DNA of 58,696 bases. It comes from Thalassospira alkalitolerans (GTDB lineage: Bacteria; Pseudomonadota; Alphaproteobacteria; Rhodospirillales; Thalassospiraceae). The stretch is taken from positions 1-58,696 of the forward strand of contig NZ_JFKB01000022.1 in NCBI RefSeq assembly GCF_002115745.1, read 5' to 3'. The notes under the pieces are model-generated. The model worked only from the letters and a program-made list of their open reading frames with translations. It ran no database searches and was not told the DNA's origin. The position numbers were made by a program, and so were the translations under genes. Shown here piece after piece: positions 35,156-44,478 of this stretch. The stretch's first letter is position 1; every line of letters starts with the position of its first letter.

Positions 35156-36268
35156 ATGTCCGGTGTTACGCTTCGCAATATCAAGAAGGCCTTCGGAACG
35201 GTCGAAGTCATTCATGACGTCAATATTTCGATCAGTCAGGGGGAGTTCGTTGTTTTTGTCGGCCCGTCGGGCTGTGGCAAATCCACCTTGCTTCGGATGA
35301 TTGCCGGGTTAGAGGAAACCACCAGCGGTGTCATCGAGATTGATGGAACTGATGTTACCTGCATGGAAGCGGCCAAACGCGGAGTTTCCATGGTGTTTCA
35401 ATCTTATGCGCTGTATCCGCATCTGTCGGTTTTCGACAATATGGCATTCAGCCTGCAGATCGCGTCTCGACCCAAGGACGAGATAAAGCAAAAGGTCGAG
35501 GAAGTCGCCCGCATCCTGCAGCTTGACCAGCATCTGGATCGCAAACCTTCACAGCTTTCGGGCGGACAGCGGCAGCGTGTTGCCATCGGGCGGGCCATTG
35601 TGCGCCAGCCGAAAGCCTTTCTGTTTGATGAACCATTATCGAATTTGGATGCCGAATTACGTGTTCAGATGCGCATGGAGATCGCCCGGCTGCACAACCA
35701 GATCGGGGCGACGATGATTTACGTTACCCATGATCAGGTCGAAGCCATGACCCTGGCCGATAAGATCGTCGTGCTGAAATCCGGTACGGTGCAGCAGATC
35801 GGATCACCTCTGGAGCTTTATGATAATCCAGATAACCAGTTTGTTGCCGGTTTCATCGGGTCGCCAAGGATGAATTTCCTGGAAGGCAAGGTCGTGCAGG
35901 GGGGAAACGATGCCCCGGATGAAGTGCGGATCGAACTGGTCGAAGCACCCAACAGTAGCGTGCCGGTAACTCTGAGCGGCCCGAAGCCTGTGCCAGAGGC
36001 GACGGTCATATTGGGTATTCGTCCCGAAAATATTGAGACAGGCAACCCGGTATCCGCCGAAGACGATGCTGTTGAACTGTCATTAAAAACCGAATTTACC
36101 GAAGAACTCGGTGGGGTCAGTTACGTCCATACCCTGACCGAGGGCGGGGTGCGGGTCACCATCGAACGTCGTTCAGATCGCAATCATATCGCGCAGGATC
36201 ACATATCGGCCCGTTTGCCGACACGTCATTTGTTTCTGTTCGATGCCAATGGGATGCGCCTGCGGTAA
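35156..36268 (+). CDS. Sugar ABC transporter ATP-binding protein (UgpC/MsmK type)
   Basis: A 370-aa ATPase of the carbohydrate CUT1 importers. Walker A GPSGCGKST is near 37-45, signature LSGGQRQRV near 134-142, Walker B FLFDEPLSNLDAE near 155-167, switch His in THDQVEAM, and C-terminal TOBE domains with LGIRPENIE. Length is normal. It is the second gene of the arabinoside operon, and the substrate-binding protein and both permeases follow, so the transporter is complete. A decayed homologue sits at 47873-48432 upstream of zwf. Confidence 0.93.
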   Translation: MSGVTLRNIKKAFGTVEVIHDVNISISQGEFVVFVGPSGCGKSTLLRMIAGLEETTSGVIEIDGTDVTCMEAAKRGVSMVFQSYALYPHLSVFDNMAFSLQIASRPKDEIKQKVEEVARILQLDQHLDRKPSQLSGGQRQRVAIGRAIVRQPKAFLFDEPLSNLDAELRVQMRMEIARLHNQIGATMIYVTHDQVEAMTLADKIVVLKSGTVQQIGSPLELYDNPDNQFVAGFIGSPRMNFLEGKVVQGGNDAPDEVRIELVEAPNSSVPVTLSGPKPVPEATVILGIRPENIETGNPVSAEDDAVELSLKTEFTEELGGVSYVHTLTEGGVRVTIERRSDRNHIAQDHISARLPTRHLFLFDANGMRLR

Positions 36269-36383
36269 CGCCGCAGGTCATCCGGATCGTAACCGCCCGG
36301 CACGGGATGCAATCATAATAATAACCCGTCAGGGCATTTTACGCTGTGGCCTAAAAGTGCCCGGCGCACAAGGAGGAAACGTC

Positions 36384-37655
36384 GTGAAACCTTTCATAAA
36401 GGCCTGTCTGTCGGCCACAATCCTGATGGGCAGTACCGTTGCTGCCAACGCACAAACTGATATCACCTGGTGGGATTTCCTTGAAGGCGGTGATGGTGCG
36501 CGTATGAAAGCCCTGATCAAGGAATTCAACGAAACCCATCCCGATATTAATATCAAATCGACGACCTTGGAATGGGGCGTGCCGTTCTATACGAAGATCC
36601 AGACCGCAACGGCGGTGGGACAGCAACCCGATATCATGACCTATCATCTGTCGCGTTTCCCCTTGGCCGTTCCCCAGGGGCTTCTGCGTCCAATCAGCAA
36701 CGATGAGCTGACCGAGGCAGGGTTGTCAGCAGATGATTATTATCCGTCCAGTTTCAATGCCGCCAAGGTTGGCGATCAGTTGTATGGCTTGCCGTTCGAT
36801 ATTCATTCTATCGTGCTGTATTACAACAAGGATGCATTGGATAAGGCGGGGCTTTTGGGGGAAGATGGCAAGCCCAAAGGATTGGATGGACTTGAAAATT
36901 TCAATGCCGCGCTGGCGAAGCTTAAGGACACTGGCGTAGAAATTCCGTTGTCGCTGCATACCGATGAAGGTGGATCGATGTGGCGTGTGTTTTATACGCT
37001 CTTGGCGCAACAGGGGGCCTCTTTTGTGGAGGATGGCAAAATCCTTCCTGGGGATGCGGGGCTTAAGGCGCTTAAGGCAATGACCAATTGGGTGGCCTCG
37101 GGATATTCCCCGGAACTGATTTCTTATGAGGCCTCGATCGCACTGTTTACATCCGGACGTGCGGCAATGCACATCAATGGCGTCTGGGAAGTCCCGACAA
37201 TGAAGGATCTGGCCAAGAATGGCGATCTTGGCTTTGAATGGGGCGCGGTACAGATCCCTGTTTTGATGGATAAAAAGGCAACCTGGGCTGATTCTCATGC
37301 CTTTGCCATCCCCCATAGCGAAGACAATCCGATTTCCGCCGAAAAGGTTAAGGTGGTGATGCAGATTATCGCATGGATGAATGAACACAGCCTGTCTTGG
37401 GCGGATGCGGGGCATATTCCGGCCTATAAGGCGGTAGCCGAAAGCGACGAATTCAAGAAAATGGAACCGAACGCGATCTATTCCGCACTTGCTGAAACGG
37501 CTGTTTTCGATCCGGCAATCTCGATTGCCGGTGTGGCCGGGCCGATTTACGAAGCGACGCAGAATTTCATCGTTCCTGCGCTAAACGGACAGCTTGATCC
37601 CGAAGAGGCGCTGGAAATGGTGCGTGATGAACTGCAGGGTCTGGAACTTAACTGA
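36384..37655 (+). CDS. Extracellular sugar-binding protein of the ABC importer
   Basis: A 423-aa periplasmic solute-binding protein (family 1). Signal peptide VKPFIKACLSATILMGSTVA up to ANA, then TDITWWDFLEGGDGARMKAL typical of CUT1 receptors. The start is a GTG at 36384 with a perfect AGGAGG 7 nt upstream; a longer frame back to 36243 overlaps the ATPase gene end and is unlikely. It probably binds arabino-oligosaccharides, judged from its operon with the GH51 enzyme. Confidence 0.92.
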   Translation: MKPFIKACLSATILMGSTVAANAQTDITWWDFLEGGDGARMKALIKEFNETHPDINIKSTTLEWGVPFYTKIQTATAVGQQPDIMTYHLSRFPLAVPQGLLRPISNDELTEAGLSADDYYPSSFNAAKVGDQLYGLPFDIHSIVLYYNKDALDKAGLLGEDGKPKGLDGLENFNAALAKLKDTGVEIPLSLHTDEGGSMWRVFYTLLAQQGASFVEDGKILPGDAGLKALKAMTNWVASGYSPELISYEASIALFTSGRAAMHINGVWEVPTMKDLAKNGDLGFEWGAVQIPVLMDKKATWADSHAFAIPHSEDNPISAEKVKVVMQIIAWMNEHSLSWADAGHIPAYKAVAESDEFKKMEPNAIYSALAETAVFDPAISIAGVAGPIYEATQNFIVPALNGQLDPEEALEMVRDELQGLELN

Positions 37656-37752
37656 TCAGAGATGATGGCGGTGGCTGGCATGCTTCTTCTTTATGTCAGG
37701 CATCGCCACCGGATGGTCCCTGTATGATTTTCATGGCTATGGGGTGGTGTTG

Positions 37753-38628
37753 ATGCGATTGAAATCCGGAAACAGGACAAGAACGGCATTGCTGCTGATT
37801 GCGCCTTTCGTGATCTGCTATCTCGTGGTGTTTGCCTATCCTGTCTACAAAATGTTTGCGATGAGCTTTACCGATGCACCATTGATCGGCGAGGGCGAAT
37901 GGGTGGGGCTGGATAACTATATCCGGATGTTCCAAAACAAGCTTTTTTATACCTCGGTCTATAACACGTTGTATTTTGTTGTTCTGACCGTCGTTCCCAA
38001 TACGCTGATTGGCCTTGGCATTGCGATGATGATTGTGCGTCTTAATGGCTGGGTGCAGGCGAGTATCCTGATCCTGTTCTTCATGCCCTATATCCTGCCG
38101 GTTACGGTTGTGACCCAGATATGGCAGTGGGTGCTTGATCAGCAGTTCGGGATTGCACAGCCGCTGATCGAGGCCGTTGTCGGGAAACGTGTCAGCGTGT
38201 TCCGTGATCCGTTCTGGGCAATGCCGATGGTGGCGGTTGTCACAATCTGGTGGACCAACGGTTTCAATGTTCTTTTGTTTGTTTCCGCTCTTCGCAATAT
38301 CCCCCGGGATTATTACGAAGCCGCATCTCTGGACGGGGCAACCAGGCTTCAGCAGTTCCGCCGGATTACCTGGCCGTTACTTTGGCCGGTGACGGCACTT
38401 GTCCTGACATTGCAGTTGATTATGCAGCTTAAGATTTTTGATCAGATTTATCTGATGACCCAAGGCGGACCGTTCAATTCGACCTATGTGCTGTTGCAAC
38501 TTGTCTATCGCGAAGCTTTTGGCCGGAACCAGGGTGGTTATGCCTCGGCGGTTGCGGTGGCGCTGTTTGTCATCATCGTTGCGGTGTCGATCCTGCAATA
38601 TCAGTTGCTCAAAGCGCGGGGGAAATAA
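37753..38628 (+). CDS. Sugar ABC transporter permease (MalF/UgpA type)
   Basis: A 291-aa inner-membrane permease with six helices, beginning RTALLLIAPFVICYLVVFAYPVYK. The EAA loop that docks the ATPase is EAASLDGATRLQQFRRITWPL (from Glu near residue 203). The start is uncertain: ATG at 37753 fits the family N-terminus but has only GGTGG upstream; an in-frame start at 37693 adds 20 unlikely residues. The second permease starts 2 nt after its stop. Confidence 0.9.
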   Translation: MRLKSGNRTRTALLLIAPFVICYLVVFAYPVYKMFAMSFTDAPLIGEGEWVGLDNYIRMFQNKLFYTSVYNTLYFVVLTVVPNTLIGLGIAMMIVRLNGWVQASILILFFMPYILPVTVVTQIWQWVLDQQFGIAQPLIEAVVGKRVSVFRDPFWAMPMVAVVTIWWTNGFNVLLFVSALRNIPRDYYEAASLDGATRLQQFRRITWPLLWPVTALVLTLQLIMQLKIFDQIYLMTQGGPFNSTYVLLQLVYREAFGRNQGGYASAVAVALFVIIVAVSILQYQLLKARGK

Positions 38629-38630
38629 CG

Positions 38631-39455
38631 ATGGGACGCGTATCATCAGGCAATATTTTGCTGCTGGTCTTTACCCTGATTGCGGCCTGTGCCTGGGCAT
38701 TTCCGCTGTATTGGGCAATTGTCACGTCGCTTAAGCCCGAGGCAGAGGTTGTCGGCAGTTTATCGCTTTGGCCACAGACTGTTGATCTGTCATCCTATAT
38801 CTTCGCGCTTTTTGAAACCAATCTTGTGCGTTGGTACGTCAATTCCATCGGGACGTCGGTTCTGATTACCGCGATTGTCATTGTGATCAGTATGATGTGC
38901 GGCTATGCCTTGTCCCAGATTGTTTTTCCGGGTCGGCGGATGCTGTTTCTGGTGGTGCTTGCAAGTTTCATGGTGCCGTCTCAGGCGCTGGTGGTGTCGC
39001 AATTCGTGTTGATGCATAAATTTGGCATGATCAATACATGGGGCGGGATCATCCTGCCGCAGGTGATCATTCCGGTGGTGGTGATTGTCTATAAACAGTT
39101 TTTTGATTCCGTGCCCCGCGAGTTACGCGAGGCTGCCAAACTTGACGGTTGCGGCGAATTTCAGATTTTGTTCAAGCTGTATCTACCGTTGAATTGGGGG
39201 ATCACAACCGCCCTTTCGATTATTACGTTTATCATGGCGTGGAACAATTTCCTGTGGCCCTTCCTTGTCACCACTTCCGAAGAAATGATGACGGTTACGG
39301 TCGGGATCACGCAGGTTGGTGACTCATTTGGTGTGCAGTATGCGCGTGATATGGCGGTGGCTGTAATGGCTGCGATGCCGGTAGCTGTGGCGTATCTGAT
39401 CTTTCAGCGTCGCGTTACCCAGGCAATTATGCTGTCTTCGGGGATCAAGGGGTAG
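38631..39455 (+). CDS. Sugar ABC transporter permease (MalG/UgpE type)
   Basis: A 274-aa permease with six membrane helices and the EAA loop REAAKLDGCGEFQILFKLYLP near 164-184. It pairs with the upstream permease to form the channel. The N-terminal helix (GNILLLVFTLIAACAWAFPL) and the C-terminal end QRRVTQAIMLSSGIKG are typical of the family. Confidence 0.92.
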   Translation: MGRVSSGNILLLVFTLIAACAWAFPLYWAIVTSLKPEAEVVGSLSLWPQTVDLSSYIFALFETNLVRWYVNSIGTSVLITAIVIVISMMCGYALSQIVFPGRRMLFLVVLASFMVPSQALVVSQFVLMHKFGMINTWGGIILPQVIIPVVVIVYKQFFDSVPRELREAAKLDGCGEFQILFKLYLPLNWGITTALSIITFIMAWNNFLWPFLVTTSEEMMTVTVGITQVGDSFGVQYARDMAVAVMAAMPVAVAYLIFQRRVTQAIMLSSGIKG

Positions 39456-39517
39456 TCGATGCCGCCATGGACAGTCGTGTGGTATATGGGGAAACCTGAA
39501 GGGAATAATAAAAAGCC

Positions 39518-40441
39518 ATGCAGACAAAACTACTGACGGTCGATCCCGTTAAAGATTCAGATATCGTTCATGGGCTTGCGTCCAAAACCAGGATCGACAT
39601 CCTGTATCTGTTGCGCAAGAACGGCCCACAGAATGTTAATGAAATCGCAGAAAAAATGGGATTGCCGCAATCGACGGTGGCAATCAATATCAAGACTCTT
39701 GAAAAAGTAGGGTTGGTTGAAACCCAGACGATGAAGGCCAAAAAGGGCAATCAGAAAATCTGTTCTGCGGCTTATGGCGAAATATACATACGCTTTGATG
39801 ACGATAAAACCAGTTCAGATGATGATCGGGTCGTCGTTAGCATGCCGATCGGCCTGTTTACCGAATTTGATGTCGGTGCTCCGTGCGGCATGTGTTCGGT
39901 TGAACGGATTATCGGGGTGCTTGATGTGCCCAATGTGTTTCTGGATCCGCAACGTATGCAGGCCACCCTTTTATGGTTTACGCGCGGTTATGTTGAATAC
40001 AAATTTCCGAACAATGCCAAAGTAACCGGACGTCAGCCGAAACGGTTGGAGATTACGGCCGAGGTCAGTTCAGAAACCCCGGAAACCAACGCGGAATGGC
40101 CGTCGGATATTTCAATCTGGATCAACGGTTTCAATGTTGGTATCTGGACGTCGCCAGGCGATTTTGGGGACCGGCGCGGATTATATTCGCCGGGTTGGTG
40201 GAAGCTCGCAGGGTCCCAATACGGTCAGCTCAAGACATGGGTGATCGATGAAAAGGGGACCTGGATCGACGGGCTGCGGATTTCCGATCAAACGATCCAT
40301 ACGCTTGGAATCATGGATCATCACTCAATCCGTTTCCGGATCGGGATTGATGACAATGCCAAAAATCCGGGCGGGTTAAATATTTTCGGGCGCGAGTTTG
40401 GCGATCACGATCAGGATATCACCATGACTCTTTGTTTTTAG
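39518..40441 (+). CDS. ArsR-like winged-helix regulator with C-terminal sensor domain
   Basis: A 307-aa regulator. An N-terminal ArsR-type HTH (LASKTRIDILYLLRKNGPQ, NEIAEKMGLPQSTVAINIKTLEKVGLVET) occupies ~20-75. The ~200-residue C-terminal part is rich in Trp and Gly (WINGFNVGIWTSPGDFGD, YSPGWWKLAGSQYGQLKTW) and looks beta-rich; sugar sensing is inferred from operon context. It is the last gene, 62 nt after the second permease. This long form differs from short metal-sensing ArsR proteins. Confidence 0.82.
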   Translation: MQTKLLTVDPVKDSDIVHGLASKTRIDILYLLRKNGPQNVNEIAEKMGLPQSTVAINIKTLEKVGLVETQTMKAKKGNQKICSAAYGEIYIRFDDDKTSSDDDRVVVSMPIGLFTEFDVGAPCGMCSVERIIGVLDVPNVFLDPQRMQATLLWFTRGYVEYKFPNNAKVTGRQPKRLEITAEVSSETPETNAEWPSDISIWINGFNVGIWTSPGDFGDRRGLYSPGWWKLAGSQYGQLKTWVIDEKGTWIDGLRISDQTIHTLGIMDHHSIRFRIGIDDNAKNPGGLNIFGREFGDHDQDITMTLCF

Positions 40442-40608
40442 CGGCAAGGCTTATGGCGAAGAAGATTTGGCAAATTAGGCTCTGAAACAAAGAAAGTCCC
40501 CGAAGGGCGTTTCCGTCTTGCTGTTTTGGGTTTCGGGCAACAGCAATGATGGATGACGGATCGTTTCATCCGGGGACGCTCAGACTTGCTTATGTCGGCT
40601 TGGCGTAA

Positions 40609-41073
40609 TTATTTCGCGCGATACGTATCGTGGCATCCTTTGCAGGATTTGCCGAGTTCGCCCATGGCAGCCCCCATGGCTCCTTTGTCACCAGCCGCCG
40701 CTGCAAGTTTCATCGCTGCTTGTTGCATGGCCGGGAAGCGGCCGGAAAAGTCCGCCCAGTCTGTCCAGATTTCATCCTTGGCCGTGGTTTTCACCGACGC
40801 ATCCGTGGTGTTGGTTTCAAACTTCCCCGGTGCGATGGAGGCTGCAAAGGCAATGCCGTTGGCAAGGTTGCGCAGAACCGGATCGGGAAGATCGCACTCG
40901 CCTTTCATATAACAGCCAAGCGTTCCCATGGCGCCACCGACGCCATCCATCATCATCTGGCGGGATTTAACGGCGTCGTTGGACATGGCTTCGTCGGCCT
41001 GCGCACTGCCAAAGGCAGCAAGGCCAAGCGACAGGGATACGGTCATCAAACCTGCGGTCACAATATGCTTCAT
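40609..41073 (-). CDS. Cytochrome c' (class II c-type cytochrome)
   Basis: A 154-aa exported haem protein: signal peptide HIVTAGLMTVSLSLGLAAFG to AQA, a four-helix-bundle region, and the haem motif CKGCH near the C-terminus followed by DTYRAK, as in cytochrome c' and c556. Such proteins bind NO or transfer electrons in the periplasm. The ATG at 41073 (GAGAG upstream) is right before the signal peptide; the longer frame is not coding. A CYMKGEC pair in the middle is unusual and may form a disulphide. Confidence 0.9.
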   Translation of the reverse strand: MKHIVTAGLMTVSLSLGLAAFGSAQADEAMSNDAVKSRQMMMDGVGGAMGTLGCYMKGECDLPDPVLRNLANGIAFAASIAPGKFETNTTDASVKTTAKDEIWTDWADFSGRFPAMQQAAMKLAAAAGDKGAMGAAMGELGKSCKGCHDTYRAK

Positions 41074-41098
41074 GGCTCTCTCGTTTGTTGTCTCTCTG

Positions 41099-41263
41099 AT
41101 GGAGCGGGACGGAGCAGGGGCGTTTGGCGCACCTGCAATCGGGCTTTTGACCCTGTTTCTTATTATATTGGTCATAAGCATTGTTGCCTATGACTTGCTG
41201 CTGCGCTTAGTCTCCCAATTGCGCCCCGAAATTCGGAATCACAACCGCGTGATGATGGAATAA
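41099..41263 (+). CDS. Possible small membrane protein, 54 aa
   Basis: A short frame divergent from the cytochrome c' gene and 37 nt before gabD. It has one strong membrane helix (GLLTLFLIILVISIVAYDLL) after a Gly/Ala-rich start, then a charged tail LRPEIRNHNRVMME. No ribosome site is visible before the ATG, so it may be chance or start elsewhere. I know no family. Confidence 0.3.
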   Translation: MERDGAGAFGAPAIGLLTLFLIILVISIVAYDLLLRLVSQLRPEIRNHNRVMME

Positions 41264-41300
41264 ATTTTTGTAACTGACGTGCACAAGGAAACGCCCCCAG

Positions 41301-42845
41301 ATGTCCGCTGTGTCCACTGCCCCACAAGAAAAAAAAGCCAGCCCGCCCGATGTTGCGGCGACTGCCGATGAAGCGATTTCGGCGGGGCGGTCGCGCGCGC
41401 GCGCGCTGATCCGTGACTGGAACCTTGATAAGGCTTTTATCAATGGGCAATGGTGCCGCGCTGATTCACGCGAAACCATTGATGTGCATGATCCCGCCAC
41501 GGGCAAGGTGATTGGCGATGTGCCCTTTTTGCGCACATCCGAGGCACGGCGCGCGATTGATGCCGCCGATGATGCCTTTCCGACATGGTCGGGAATGCTG
41601 GCCAAGGACCGGGCGGGGTATTTAAAACGCTGGCGCGACCTTTTGGAACGCTATCAGGATGATTTGGCCGCCCTGATTACATTGGAACAGGGTAAACCAT
41701 TTGATCAGGCACAGCGCGAAGTGGTCGGCGCGATTGCCTATGCTGAATGGTACGCCGAAGAAGCCAAGCGCGCCTATGGCCAGACCATGCCCGCAACCCA
41801 GCGTGACCGCCGTGTCGTGGTGCAAAAGCATCCGGTGGGCGTGGTGGCGGCGATTACACCGTGGAACTTTCCACTGACCATGGTGGTGCGCAAATGTGCA
41901 CCCGCATTGGCGGCGGGCTGTACGGTTGTTATCAAACCGGCCGAAGATACGCCGATTTCAGCACTAGCTGCGGCCAAACTTGCCGAAATGGCCGGTTTCC
42001 CGGCCGGGGTGTTTAACGTTGTCACCGGTTTGCCAACACCAATTGGCGAGGCTTTAACCGGCGATCCGCGTGTGCGCATGTTGTCCTTTACCGGTTCGAC
42101 CGAGGTTGGCAAGCGCCTGATCGTGCAATGTGCGCCAACGGTGAAAAAGCTGTCGCTGGAATTGGGCGGCAATGCGCCGTTCATTGTGATGGATGATGCC
42201 GATATTGATGCCGCTGTTGCCGGTGCGATGATTTCGAAATTCCGCAATAGCGGGCAAACCTGTGTCTGTGCCAATCGGATATTCGTGCAGGACGGCGTTT
42301 ATGATCGGTTCGTTGAAAAATTTATCGCCGCCAGCAACGCTCAAACCATCGGCAATGGCTTTGTGCCCGGCACCGACCTTGGCCCGCTGATCAACCGGCA
42401 AGCGGTGGCAAAGGTCGAACGTCTGATTGAAAATGCGCAAAAGGGTGGCGCGGTTTTGCATTACGGCGCCGAACGTCCGGGCGATGGTCATTTTGTCCGT
42501 CCATTGGTGATGACTGATGTGGCACTTGATGCCGATTGCTTTGACGAGGAGCTTTTTGCCCCCGTTGCCCCGATTTATCGGTTCAAGACCGAGGACGAGG
42601 TTGTGGCGCTGTCAAACCGGGTTCGTGCCGGTTTGTCGTCCTATCTTTATAGTCGCGATGTCGGGCGCATTCACCGGATTGCGGATCGGCTTGAAACCGG
42701 CGTGGTCGGCATTAATGATGGCACCACCAGTCACGAAGGCGCTCCGTTTGGCGGGGTCAAGGAAAGCGGGCAGGGTCGCGAAGGCGGTCATTGGGGCTTG
42801 GATGAATATCTTGAACCCAAATACCTGAATTTCGCGCTGGGCTAG
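41301..42845 (+). CDS. gabD: NAD(P)+ succinate-semialdehyde dehydrogenase
   Basis: Oxidises succinate semialdehyde to succinate (GABA shunt). A 514-aa aldehyde dehydrogenase with Glu287 in ELGGNAPF and catalytic Cys321 in GQTCVCANR, the GabD-type second Cys two residues later. The cofactor loop FTGSTEVGKR lies near 262, and the closing EGAPFGGVKESGQGREGG and GLDEYLEPKYLNF match GabD. It has an N-terminal extension of ~25 residues. No gabT is nearby. A strong terminator follows. Confidence 0.9.
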   Translation: MSAVSTAPQEKKASPPDVAATADEAISAGRSRARALIRDWNLDKAFINGQWCRADSRETIDVHDPATGKVIGDVPFLRTSEARRAIDAADDAFPTWSGMLAKDRAGYLKRWRDLLERYQDDLAALITLEQGKPFDQAQREVVGAIAYAEWYAEEAKRAYGQTMPATQRDRRVVVQKHPVGVVAAITPWNFPLTMVVRKCAPALAAGCTVVIKPAEDTPISALAAAKLAEMAGFPAGVFNVVTGLPTPIGEALTGDPRVRMLSFTGSTEVGKRLIVQCAPTVKKLSLELGGNAPFIVMDDADIDAAVAGAMISKFRNSGQTCVCANRIFVQDGVYDRFVEKFIAASNAQTIGNGFVPGTDLGPLINRQAVAKVERLIENAQKGGAVLHYGAERPGDGHFVRPLVMTDVALDADCFDEELFAPVAPIYRFKTEDEVVALSNRVRAGLSSYLYSRDVGRIHRIADRLETGVVGINDGTTSHEGAPFGGVKESGQGREGGHWGLDEYLEPKYLNFALG

Positions 42846-42875
42846 GTGCTAAAATCCTAATTTATACCGGATCGG

Positions 42876-42915
42876 AAAACGGCAATTGCATCGATGGCAA
42901 TTGCCGTTTTTGTCT
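42876..42915 (+). terminator. Terminator after gabD
   Basis: A perfect 14-bp stem (AAAACGGCAATTGC / GCAATTGCCGTTTT) with a 7-nt loop and a T-rich tail. Confidence 0.93.
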
Positions 42916-43007
42916 TTTGGGATAAGCCATGCATAAATGATGGGGCAAAAACCGCAAGATTCGAGTCTTCATTTCGAATCTGTTTTATCGGTAAATTGTT
43001 GCCGTGC

Positions 43008-43023
43008 TGTGATGAGCATCACA
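43008..43023. promoter_or_regulatory. CRP-family site in the 440-nt gap before a small gene
   Basis: TGTGATGAGCATCACA is a perfect match to TGTGA-N6-TCACA. It lies ~330 nt before the 52-aa gene and ~160 nt after the gabD stop. The gap also has an inverted repeat ATGTGACG / CGTCACAT (43199-43232). I saw no other gene in 42916-43355. Confidence 0.5.
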
Positions 43024-43355
43024 TGAAAATTGATAGTGTCGATGGCGATCAATCCCTTTTCTGATAAGGGATAGGGGCGGAATATACCCTGTGTGATTTT
43101 AAGGGCTTTGAGCGCAGCCAAACGCGGTGCAAGAAATGTCCTGTAAGTTGAGCATCTTAATTGTCATGAGACATTCATGCGTCCTGCGCGTGGAAACAAT
43201 GTGACGTATATGTTTCGCACTATGCGTCACATGCATGGGTGAGCTGAGGAAACTCGTCTCGTCGGATCGAATAAACAGGCGTACACCAGCTTCAGAACAA
43301 CTCAACGCGAAACCGGGGCGTTAAATTCCCGGTCCGTTTTAAAAGGAATACAGCC

Positions 43356-43514
43356 ATGCGTCGTTATGGTGATTATGATCTCGTCACGCTGCAGCGCGAA
43401 GCCGAAAAACTCCGTGCACAGGCGATCCGCAAAGCTTTCGTAGCTCTGGCCCGCAAAATTGCTTCCCTGTTTGGCGGTAACCGCCTTCCGGGCGGCCGTC
43501 CTGCTGGCGCCTAA
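43356..43514 (+). CDS. Small basic helical protein, 52 aa (RSP_7527-like)
   Basis: A short gene read from the sequence: MRRYGDYDLVTLQREAEKLR, then a helix AQAIRKAFVALARKIASLFG and a Gly/Pro-rich tail. The layout (a Tyr/Asp-rich start, then REAxxLRAQA) resembles the short RSP_7527-like proteins of Rhodobacterales. AAGGA lies 9 nt before the ATG and a strong terminator 45 nt after the stop, which support a real gene. Its long upstream region with a CRP-type site suggests strong regulation. The basic amphipathic helix could bind membrane or nucleic acid; the function is unknown. Confidence 0.65.
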   Translation: MRRYGDYDLVTLQREAEKLRAQAIRKAFVALARKIASLFGGNRLPGGRPAGA

Positions 43515-43558
43515 GCTTAACGCTTGACGTAAATTCAGGGTTGAATGACCCGCCGGAT

Positions 43559-43590
43559 ACCCCCGCATTCCTCCCATGCGGGGGTGTTTT
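43559..43590 (+). terminator. Terminator after the 52-aa gene
   Basis: A perfect 10-bp stem (ACCCCCGCAT / ATGCGGGGGT) with a 7-nt loop and GTTTTGATT. Confidence 0.88.
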
Positions 43591-43683
43591 GATTCTTGGC
43601 CTTTATCACAGGGCTTCACGCCGCCATCTGTGCCCGCTATTAAAGGGGGATAACCAGATGACCCGACTTGCGGAGCGTGCCGG

Positions 43684-44469
43684 ATGAAACTTTCTCATTA
43701 TGCCTTTGGCGAAGAAAACCATGACAACGGAACCATTGTGGTTCTGCACGGGCTTTTCGGGCAGGCCCGCAATTGGACGGCGATTGCCCGTCGACTGGCG
43801 GAAAAATACCATGTGGTGACGGCTGACCTGCGCAATCACGGGCGATCCGGCTGGGACGGAGAGATGACATATCAGGCGATGGCTGCTGATATTGCCGATC
43901 TGATCCGTGATGTTTCCGACAAACCGGTGCATTTGATCGGGCATTCGATGGGGGGCAAGGCATCGATGGTGCTGGCCCTGTCGCAGGATGCGGATTTGAT
44001 TGCCGATCTGGTTATCGTTGACATTGCCCCGGTGGCCTATGATCATGATTATACTGGCTATATCAATGCGATGCGCGCGGTTGATTTTGATGCGGTTTCG
44101 CGCCGGGCCGAAGTCGAAGACGCCCTTTCAAGCGGTGTCTCGGAAAAAGGCGTGCGACAGTTCCTGGCGCAAAACGTCATAACAGACAAAGACACCGGCA
44201 AGATGTCTTGGCAGGTCAATATCGATGCCATGGCCAATCATCTGGCCGATATCACCGGCTGGCCCGGCGGGGCGATGGCAAGCTTTGATCGTGATGTGTT
44301 GTTCATTTCCGGGGCCACTTCACATTATGTCGATGCCAAGGATCGCGATCATATCAAATCGCTGTTTCCCAAGGCGGCCTTCACCAGCATCAAAGGGGCC
44401 GGTCATTGGGTCCATGCTGAAAAGCCCGAGGCCGTTTTGCTGACCCTGTCAGCCTTTTTAAACCGCTAG
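43684..44469 (+). CDS. Alpha/beta-fold hydrolase (YbfF-like esterase)
   Basis: A 261-aa cytosolic hydrolase. The oxyanion segment VVLHGLFGQARNW (~19-31) precedes DLRNHGRSGW and the nucleophile elbow GHSMGGK with Ser88. A late GAGHWVHAEKP supplies His. This order fits the YbfF/ABHD11 group of acyl-CoA or small-ester hydrolases. It starts with ATG at 43684 and ends 9 nt before the Nudix gene, so the two are probably co-transcribed. The substrate is unknown. Confidence 0.87.
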   Translation: MKLSHYAFGEENHDNGTIVVLHGLFGQARNWTAIARRLAEKYHVVTADLRNHGRSGWDGEMTYQAMAADIADLIRDVSDKPVHLIGHSMGGKASMVLALSQDADLIADLVIVDIAPVAYDHDYTGYINAMRAVDFDAVSRRAEVEDALSSGVSEKGVRQFLAQNVITDKDTGKMSWQVNIDAMANHLADITGWPGGAMASFDRDVLFISGATSHYVDAKDRDHIKSLFPKAAFTSIKGAGHWVHAEKPEAVLLTLSAFLNR

Positions 44470-44478
44470 GGTCTTGGC

